Shown: positions 9,067-15,010 of the stretch, in pieces
Position numbering within the stretch: position 1 is the first letter of the stretch
Layout: the number at the start of each line of letters is the position of its first letter
Assembly: GCA_025769875.1 (NCBI GenBank)
Contig: JAGFNK010001097.1
Coordinates: 1 to 15,010 of the forward strand
Direction: 5' to 3'
Source of the DNA: Russula earlei
Lineage: Eukaryota; Basidiomycota; Agaricomycetes; Russulales; Russulaceae
Length of the DNA stretch: 15,010 nucleotides
The notes under the pieces: generated by a model
What the model was told of the DNA's origin: nothing
The model's database searches: none
What the model saw: the letters and a program-made list of their open reading frames with translations, nothing else
Program-made: the position numbers and the translations under genes

Positions 9067-9968
9067 TGAACACCATGAAGGCAATGATAATGTACATTGC
9101 CATCTTCTCCTAGACTACCGTGTGACCCTTTGCTGACAACTTCGTAGAATAAATATACTGGACTCCCAATGTGACAAAAATGTGAGAAATGCAAAGCAAA
9201 ATGTACCTTTTTGGAGTTAGGGGTTTCAAATGAGCCTGCCACAGTCCAGTGGGGGCTATCTGTGTCATCAATCTCCTCAACCTTGACAGAGCAAGTCCTT
9301 GCCTTCTTCCTTGGCGGTGCAGGTGTTGATTTCATCTTGATCTTTGGTTTCAGGACATGCATGCAGCCCTTTTATTGCTGACTTCTGGTATGGTTTTTGA
9401 GGGTAACATATTAGCTATCTGCAAAGTGTTAATTCACCTGACCATGGAATCACGTTAAGATATTTTGTACCTCTTCATTACTTATTTCTGTGGCATCACT
9501 AGGATCCTCTGATCCATACTCAGCAGAAGAAGTGGTGAAGTCAGTATCATCTGCATCAGTATTGGCATCATCCATGATGGCTTGCTTGTGCTTTGCAGGG
9601 GCCTTGTGTTTGTGAGACTGCACAGGGTGCCGGCGGGACAATCGAACAGGATTCTCAAATTCATCAAGCTTCTCCACAGCAATAGCTGCAGCTAATTGTG
9701 TACCTGCATTGGATCAGACCAGATGAGAACATTGACCTAGAAAGATGAGTAAGTGCTTTGTGGAAGCACTCAAATTATGTTGAACAAACTACTTACTACC
9801 TTGTTGCATGCGAGAACCTGGTTGAATAGGTTGGTAATCATCTGCATTGTTGAACCAGATGATTTTGGATGCATCAAGCAGTTGACCATCTGGTCCTCAG
9901 GCAGGCTGATCTGTCATGGCAAGTCCTGTTTGTTGAGGACTGGGATTGAAAAGAGGGGATGGCGGCAT
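9067..9968 (-). pseudogene. hAT-family transposase, N-terminal segment, decayed
   Basis: The proposed start is the ATG at 9968 (MPPSPLFNPSPQQTG). Exon 1 (9968-9800) carries a TGA at 9899-9897. A 96-bp GT-AG intron (9799-9704) leads to exon 2 (9703-9471), rich in Asp and Ser, and a 52-bp GT-AG intron (9470-9419) leads to exon 3 with IANMLPSKTIP. Both junctions keep the frame. A 1-bp loss near 9360 shifts into MHVLKPKIKMK, a basic region (PPRKKART) and an acidic stretch (VEEIDDTDSP). A further short intron probably lies about 9206-9158, but its borders do not restore frame. The segment ends in YLFYEVV...HYHCLHGVH, which looks like a BED-type zinc-binding finger, and is cut there by mariner copy 2. 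The gene continues at 7442. Confidence 0.75.
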
Positions 9969-10150
9969 GGCCACAAACAATGGGTATCCCTCAACGGTCT
10001 TGGTGGGGGCCCTGGCAACAACAAGTTTGAGTTTCAGTGGCTCAATGAAAAAATAAAGTTTATTCAGATATTCCCGTAAAAAATGCCATCTAATGCCATT
10101 GACAGCCGTTTTTTGATGGATTGGATGGGTGTGGTCCCACTCTATCATCG
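9969..10150 (-). other. Upstream end of the hAT-like sequence; 5' border not found
   Basis: The frame of hAT exon 1 stays open upstream to about 10148, so the true start could lie earlier than 9968. CpG is scarce to about 10080 and abundant after about 10130, which suggests the mobile-element sequence ends here. I could not find a terminal inverted repeat or an 8-bp target duplication, partly because the other hAT end is not in the window. Confidence 0.35.
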
Positions 10151-10183
10151 AGACGGACGGTGGGTGGGACGAGCTCGAACGGC

Positions 10184-10200
10184 ACGGGTACGGTACCCGT
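10184..10200. repeat. 17-nt palindrome
   Basis: ACGGGTAC and GTACCCGT are perfect inverted arms around a single G. This and the next hairpin lie just outside the decayed hAT gene and could be a subterminal hAT repeat or a regulatory site. Confidence 0.6.
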
Positions 10201-10207
10201 AACTGAT

Positions 10208-10229
10208 CCGTCCATCCCGTGATGGACGG
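10208..10229. repeat. Perfect hairpin, 9-bp arms
   Basis: CCGTCCATC (10208-10216) and GATGGACGG (10221-10229) pair perfectly around the loop CCGT. It is eight bases from the preceding palindrome, and related GGACGG text occurs at 10154-10160. Confidence 0.6.
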
Positions 10230-11243
10230 TTACGGTGCGCAGCCCTATGAGCTTGTCAATGTCGAGAGGGGCCCTTCGTGCCTCTCGATGCCGCGAGCCC
10301 AAGCTCTACCCTTTCTCTGCTTGGCGCCCTCGCCTATCTCCATCGACATCCCCCCATTTGTTCATGACGGGTACGTCTCGGTTCCGGGCTGGCTGGTTCC
10401 CTCACGCCCTAGCCCATCATTCTTTATCACTTACTGTACGAAACCCCCTTCCCCTAAAACTAACTCCTTTAGGGATAGCATGGGTTACTGATAGTTACTG
10501 GGCCGGATTGTTACGTGTTAAGCTGGCTCTCAGACCTTCGCGACCGCCCTGTGGTGTTTGCCTCTGGAGTTGAAATGAGACTTAAGAAACAGGCAAATTC
10601 CATCCACGCCACGCAACGGCCCGAGTCGCATTTATCCCCTGGCTACCGAACAAATGCACTACGCATGAGTGTCAGCCGGGATTGGGGGATTAAACATCTA
10701 CGTGAGGTTAACGCCAGAGCGTATAAATGGCCCTCGTTTCAGTTGCAGTTCGTGATCTTCGAAAGCGTCTGGTGGTTGACTGCCCCTGGCGCGTGCAACC
10801 TTGACGCAATATTCATATCCATGGCGACTCATCTAAATACTGGGCTATTGTACTGTTGGAACAAATGGACGCGAAAGAAGTCCAGGCATTTCACATTTAC
10901 ATTGGCGATGCGCTACTTTGACTAGAATGTCACGGTACGGGTATGGAATATCGGGTAACTGGTGAGAAGAAAGTGATGTCATCCTCAAGGCCCATTATCG
11001 CAACGTGCCGATACCCTCATCGCGCGAGCGTGTGTTCGAGTCCACGACAATTTCAGAAACTTGGACGTCCCAAATTGTAAAGCTCATAATCAGACGTGGT
11101 CTTGACTGGGGGGCGGTCAGGATCTGCGAGTGATACTATTAGAACCATTCCGTACTGGATGGCATAACGGTCTTACTGGATGAAGAGGCTGGGGGTCCAG
11201 AAGGGGTCCCTCTTGGGCGATACGAGGCGGCATCATCAAGTCC
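10230..11243. other. CpG-rich stretch with no supported gene
   Basis: Open frames on the + strand (10235-10573 and 10515-10925) show no recognisable motif, biased composition or splice structure. A TATA-like TATAAATG sits at 10722-10729, and about 95 bases later an ATG in good context (10821) opens a 34-codon frame ending at 10925 that resembles nothing I know. A 7-bp inverted repeat (10263-10269 with 10281-10287) is also present. The stretch includes the region 3' of the membrane-protein gene, but I saw no clear polyadenylation signal. Confidence 0.3.
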
Positions 11244-12382
11244 TTAAGCATCATGAACTACTTCATTTCCTCGCGCTTCACGCTTGAGTGCGAGTCTGGG
11301 TCCGCGAAAGCCCAGGTAACGGGCGAACTCCTTGGCGCTTGCGATAATCATCAAGACGGAGAGGGCCTGCCCCAGAGCCCATGATTCGTCAATCACGACG
11401 ACGCCGGACGCAACATTGGTCCCGTTTACCACATGTGCCGCGTTTCGCTTCACCTGTTTCACGTTAAGTGGGGGCGACTGGGATGGGTTTGAGGTGATTT
11501 ACCCACCGTAAGCTCCATCATGACTGTGGCGTATATCGCCGAGCTAAACGAAGATGGCGTGGGCACCAGTCGAGGGAGAAACGCATGCGACGCACAATAG
11601 AGGAATGCCTGATACGTCAATGTACCATGACCCGTCTCGTACGCCCACCTCCACGCTCACAGCCTGAGTCACGTCGGGCGGATCTCTTTCTTCCTCCCAC
11701 CGCTCCTCTTTGCGTTTCCATAGATGCACCGCGTCGTGTCCAAACGCGATCACGAGCCCCACGATGATTATGACGAAGAGGACAATATATGCATCACGGA
11801 TCCCGGATGCAGAAACCTTTACAGTTTTGAACATTATGGCGTATTTGATTCGGTCATTGCATTCGGGATGCAGCTCGTAATGTTTTTTGTTGATCCACAG
11901 GTACAATCCCCATGCTGCGAATGCGATGGCAGGGGGGTACAGTATAAAAACGGCTACAGCGATTTGGCTCTTGGACCTGCGATCTTTCCCTGCACGTGTC
12001 GAGAGGTTGTATGCGAGGCCGAATGGACGCGATACTGTTAAGAACTTACCCATGGGTGAAGTCCTCAGGGTGACGAAAAGGACGATATGCAGGATAAAGA
12101 GAGCCTCGAACAGAGTCAGCTGCTTCGTAGCAGTCTGAATGACAGCGATCATGACGAGACCACGACAAGCAAATCCCCCCATCCTGTTTAACGTGTCCAA
12201 CAGTTCCTTTGTGTTTGGCGTCTCGGGGATGATCGCGAGGAGGATCATCGTGATATAAAAATTAATACGTATCTAAGGCGAGAGGAGGTTAATAGGACCG
12301 AAATCCAGCGACGACAGGTACGCACAACCTTCCCAACAACGTTGGGGTTGGCACTGATGGTGGTACATACGGGTGTCGACAT
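11244..12382 (-). CDS. Uncharacterised fungal multi-pass membrane protein, 5 exons, 306 aa
   Basis: The gene model is exons 12382-12326, 12272-12050, 11989-11661, 11608-11507 and 11453-11244, separated by GT-AG introns of 53, 60, 52 and 53 bp. Phases agree at every junction and the total is 306 codons plus stop. The start is MSTPVCTTISANPNVVG. Hydrophobic segments lie at about 22-35, 52-67, 71-88, 103-126, 160-177, perhaps 225-236, and 263-286, so six or seven membrane spans. A conserved-looking PECNDRIKY loop lies at 135-143, a basic stretch near 182-193, and the C-terminus is charged. I recognise the pattern (IPETPNTKELLDTL, VIQTATKQLTL, IYATVMMELT) as that of a family of uncharacterised basidiomycete membrane proteins; no function is known to me. 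Codon positions are CpG-rich, unlike the mobile elements, so this looks like a live host gene. Confidence 0.8.
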
Positions 12383-13290
12383 CTCGCATTTACTGGGTCA
12401 ACAAGGAAACGAGGAGAGGAAATGGGTCTAGAGTGAGGTTATCAGCCTTCTGTATAAAGGCCGGTACGACTTTGATAATTGGTGAAATAACTACCGCATT
12501 AACTCCTTGCAAGTATCGTATCTGGCAGCCAAGTAGAGCCTCCTCCGTGTGCGTGTGAACAGTCCTGCGTCTGGTTATGCGGATCCAAAAATACGGTAGT
12601 TGTGCCATGGGAAAAGGCGACCGGGTAAGTGGGGTTGTGCCTTGAGAAGCTCAGTCGTATAGCGACCGAGTAGCTTACCTCGAGGCACACCTGATCCAGT
12701 GACCAACGAGGACCATGGATACTGAGGATCGTTATCATGAAAGATATCGAGGACCAAGGCGACGAAGTGAACAGGAACGGTGGAAAGGCACAAGTCTGCT
12801 GGATCTCGTCAACAACGGCACGCAGTCTTGCCTTCCCCGCTGCACGATAAATGCCACCGTGCCTCTGTTGTCGTATCTTTAGATACATGAAAAGGGATGG
12901 TCCATGGCACAATCTCTGCTTCAACGTCTCGTGTCCACCCAGTGAAAAGCAGGGTTACATTTCCCATAGTGTTGACGGCGTGGGTGGGTATAGGACAAGT
13001 GTCCTATACCCACATTGCAGCTGCTTAGTATCTTGCTTATTACCCATTCCGCAATCCAGCCCGACATATCACCCAAAATGGGCGAACGTCGCCCGATCTC
13101 TTCATCGACCAACTGGTGAGTAGAAATGTGATCAATAATGGTCGGTGATTTCGACTGCAAGATAAAAAAATCCGTCGATTGGCAACTTGAAGGAATACTT
13201 CAAAGATCACAATAGAATCTGGGGAAAGGAATGAACCAGGTTTACGACCGTGAAGGGAGGGTCAACAGGGAGGAGGTGAAAATCGGCTTT
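12383..13290 (-). other. No firm gene; possible - strand exons upstream of the membrane-protein gene
   Basis: Several - strand signals resemble splice sites: a strong acceptor (TTTTTTTATCTTGCAG ending near 13155), another (TTTCTACTCACCAG ending near 13111), a donor GTAATAAG near 13043 and a donor GTAAGC near 12679. Between them are coding-like stretches such as LVDEEIGRRSPILGDMSGW (about 13110-13050) and GNVTLLFTGWTRDVEAEIV (about 12970-12915). I could not link these into one frame or recognise a protein. The stretch may instead be promoter plus the remains of a neighbouring gene. Confidence 0.25.
12984..13013. repeat. 30-nt palindrome (14-bp arms, 2-nt centre)
   Basis: GTGGGTATAGGACA (12984-12997) and TGTCCTATACCCAC (13000-13013) are perfect reverse complements around AG. 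Such a long perfect match is unlikely by chance in 15 kb. It lies about 600 bases upstream of the membrane-protein start. It could be a dimeric factor-binding site, a hairpin in a transcript, or the footprint of a small element. Confidence 0.85.
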
Positions 13291-13560
13291 GTGGGATGGT
13301 TTCTGGCTGGCCAGGCCAAACCAGACCATTATCGCGAGGTCACGAAGGTCACGGTCGCGTACTTTGTTTTTGCGCAGTCACCTCCGCGTACATAAATTTG
13401 AGCATCATGTTACAAGACACGCGTCGCCTGAAGCAGCGGGAGACTTAACGAAAAAACGAAATGACGTTCCCTTTCTGCCTGCCCATAAGTACTTGAATTG
13501 CCACTGCGAAACGGCCTGGATCAACCACCACCAGTTTCGCTCTTGAACGTGCTCTGTGCA
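13291..13560. other. Unassigned stretch with one imperfect hairpin
   Basis: A nested inverted repeat lies at 13297-13323 (TGGTTT...AAACCA enclosing CTGGC...GCCAG). A short direct repeat GGTCACG occurs twice near 13339-13354. The open frame at 13289-13546 has no recognisable features. I see no gene here. Confidence 0.35.
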
Positions 13561-13599
13561 CTACATCAGCAAAAACACAAGATAATTTATGGCTTTTTT

Positions 13600-14400
13600 G
13601 ACTTTTTAGCTTTATAGGGAGTATTTCTAAAGTTGAAAGTTTGTAAAGTAGTAAAGCACCATTCAAGCCTCCATAAAGCCAGGAAAGGTAGTAAAGTTTG
13701 TAAAGTCTGTTAAAGTCCCTAGTACTGGATTGGCACGGGCCGGGTATTTTTTCGGGGTGCTGTGTTGTTGTAGCCAGGTATGTCGCTGGTAGTTGTCCCC
13801 GCACTCATCTTCAGTAGTTGTTTCGTGTGCTCGTCTCACCTGAGGTCGTGGCCCAGTAACACCCACCACCACCACTGTGAGCCAGTGCTCGCATGGCGGA
13901 AGGGGGGGTGCTAGGTCGAGCCTCGCCCATCGTTGGAGATGGGCTAGGATGTGGTTCCTGCCCTCCATTGTGCTGGTCCTCACTGTCTTGTCATCGTCCT
14001 TCCCCCTGTCGCCATTAGCACCCACGCTCCCCCCCCTCCCGTTGTCATGCCCCTTCTGTTGTCATCGGTGTCGTCTGGTCCTGGTCCTCGCTCTTGTTGT
14101 TCTCGTCCTTCCCCTCCTCGTCGTCCCTGCGTTGTCAGTGTTGTCCAGCTCGTCATCGCTCCACCGTCTTCGTCTCATCTCTTGTCTCCCGTCTCCCATC
14201 CCCTCGCCGTTTCCACCCGCGAGCAGTCGCTCGCGGCTGTGGTTGGGGGTGCTGTGGTGTTGGTCGTTGTCGGTGTTGGTGTCGTTGTCGTTGTCGTGTC
14301 GTTTGAGTATCCTCATCGTCCCCTTGTCCTCCCCCTCTCGTTGTTGTGCCCTTCTCTTTCCCCTGCTCCTCCCCATAGTAAAGCTTTGTAACTAAAAATT
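13600..14400. repeat. Low-complexity, probably dispersed repeat block
   Basis: It begins with a run of GTAAAGT-like words (about 13630-13715), followed by GC-rich sequence and then by extremely GT/CT-rich DNA (about 13960-14370, words such as GTCGTC, CCTCC and GTTGT). Frames on both strands stay open only because of the biased composition; the encoded text is repetitive (Ser/Leu/Val on one strand, Arg/Thr/Asp on the other). The - strand frame 13663-14025 looks like the repeat-derived hypothetical proteins often predicted in mushroom genomes, which is an impression only. I do not call a gene. Confidence 0.5.
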
Positions 14401-14780
14401 GTTAGTAAAAAGAACATGAAATGAGCAAAGAAAAAAAAAATTACCGGTGGCCCAAGAGGCGTCTCTTTGCCTTTTTTCATTGGTTTACCTCATCTCTCGT
14501 TGTCTCCCCGTCATCTCGTCGTTCCATGGTTGCGTTGTCGTTCCGTTCATCTGGTGCACGTTGCCGTTCCGTTGCTGTTTTGTAGTTGTACCCGTTCCCA
14601 CCCTGCAAGCAGTTGCTCGCAGCGGTTCTGGGTGCCTGTGTGGTGACTGTGGCAGCCGTCGTCGTTTGATCGTCGTGGTTTTGGCATTGTGGTGTTGTTA
14701 TACCATAGATAGAACCTAATGGAAAAAAAGTGTCAGTTTAAACAAAACAACAAAGAACATAAAAAAAAACTTAAACTGAA
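14170..14780 (+). repeat. Degenerate direct duplication, offset about 340-385 bp
   Basis: CCGTTTCCACCC followed by a hairpin and a GGTGCTGTGGTG-like stretch at 14207-14265 recurs as CCGTTCCCACCC at 14592-14650, with the same order of words. Each copy is preceded by CTCATCTCT...GTCTCCC and followed by an A-rich tract containing AAAGAACAT (about 14385-14440 and 14720-14780). The first copy has a perfect 8-bp hairpin at 14217-14236 (CCGCGAGC / GCTCGCGG, loop AGTC), which is weakened in the second. Confidence 0.5.
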
Positions 14781-14894
14781 CTCACATCCCGTTTAGGGAT
14801 CAAACAGCGTGCAGACTACGCCCACCCGGTACGGTGGTCGACCGAGTCCTTCGACGTTTTGCAAAAGAGATGTAGCCGTTCGATGGTACGTAGG

Positions 14895-14964
14895 CTGGCA
14901 GAGGCACCACCGTGCATCAAAAGCCGGTGGTGTTGGAGGTGGCATTACTTATTGTCTCTGCCAG
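14895..14964. repeat. Nested inverted repeats
   Basis: CTGGCAGAG (14895-14903) pairs with CTCTGCCAG (14956-14964). Inside it CACCACCG (14905-14912) pairs with CGGTGGTG (14925-14932) around a 12-nt loop. The two helices are separated by one base on the 5' side, so a transcript could fold into one long interrupted stem. No known RNA family is recognised. Confidence 0.6.
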
Positions 14965-15010
14965 TCGGATTGTGGCTGTGACTGTTGGGTTTGATGAGGG
15001 CGGATCGGTA

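Noticed and set aside
9753..10079. + strand 108-codon frame
   Set aside because: It is antisense to hAT exon 1 and its upstream part, crosses the intron there, and has no motif of its own.
10515..10925. 136-codon + strand frame downstream of the hAT gene
   Set aside because: It starts at a non-ATG codon and shows no domain or codon signature. The TATA-like site and the internal ATG are noted under the stretch description but are too weak for a gene call.
10960..11060. tRNA-like B box (GTTCGAGTCC at 11034-11043)
   Set aside because: The T-stem does not pair properly, and I found no A box, anticodon arm or acceptor stem upstream.
12851..13123. + strand 90-codon frame across the 30-nt palindrome
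   Set aside because: It has no motif, and the splice-like signals in this stretch favour the other strand.
13877..14395. 172- and 146-codon frames on the + strand and a 104-codon frame on the - strand
   Set aside because: All three overlap in GT/CT-rich low-complexity DNA; the open frames follow from composition bias, not coding.
1..15010. CRISPR array, bacterial operon or defence system
   Set aside because: There are no regular spacer-repeat units, no Shine-Dalgarno-led gene clusters, and the introns and transposon types are eukaryotic.

Overview
This looks like nuclear DNA of a filamentous basidiomycete fungus, most likely an agaricomycete. The evidence is short GT-AG introns of about 50-60 bp, a fungal Ty3/gypsy retrotransposon, a fungal-type hAT transposase, Tc1/mariner elements, and a multi-exon gene for an uncharacterised multi-pass membrane protein of a type I associate with mushrooms. 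A narrower placement such as Boletales is only an impression from the hAT and repeat text. There are no bacterial operons, CRISPR arrays or RNA genes that I can support.

Layout. 1-4612 is the 5' part of a Ty3/gypsy element on the + strand: partial LTR with TATA box, gag with a zinc knuckle, a -1 frameshift signal, then pol (protease, reverse transcriptase, RNase H, start of integrase). It is cut inside integrase and carries four in-frame TGA stops. 4613-6232 is a complete 1620-bp Tc1/mariner element with 218-bp terminal inverted repeats and an uninterrupted 338-aa DD34E transposase on the - strand. 6235-7442 and 9067-9968 are two pieces of one decayed hAT transposase gene on the - strand, split by a second complete 1620-bp mariner copy (7445-9064) whose transposase is frameshifted. 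From about 10.1 kb the DNA becomes CpG-rich, which probably marks the return to host sequence. 11244-12382 (- strand) is a five-exon gene encoding a 306-aa multi-pass membrane protein; every exon junction keeps the frame. 12383-13560 has no firm gene, but it has scattered splice-like signals on the - strand and a 30-nt palindrome. 13560-15010 is repetitive, with pyrimidine/GT-rich low-complexity blocks separated by A-rich stretches and several hairpins.

How the parts relate. The left half is a nest of mobile elements. Mariner copy 2 sits cleanly in the hAT gene: removing it with one TA restores the hAT reading frame. Mariner copy 1 is different, with gypsy integrase on its left and the hAT gene on its right, both cut exactly at the element's edge. 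That points to recombination between two dispersed mariner copies, or to an assembly join at a repeat. The stops in gypsy pol, and at least two in the hAT gene, read as CGA to TGA, and the two mariner copies differ largely at CpG sites, so methylation-linked C-to-T decay has acted on these elements.
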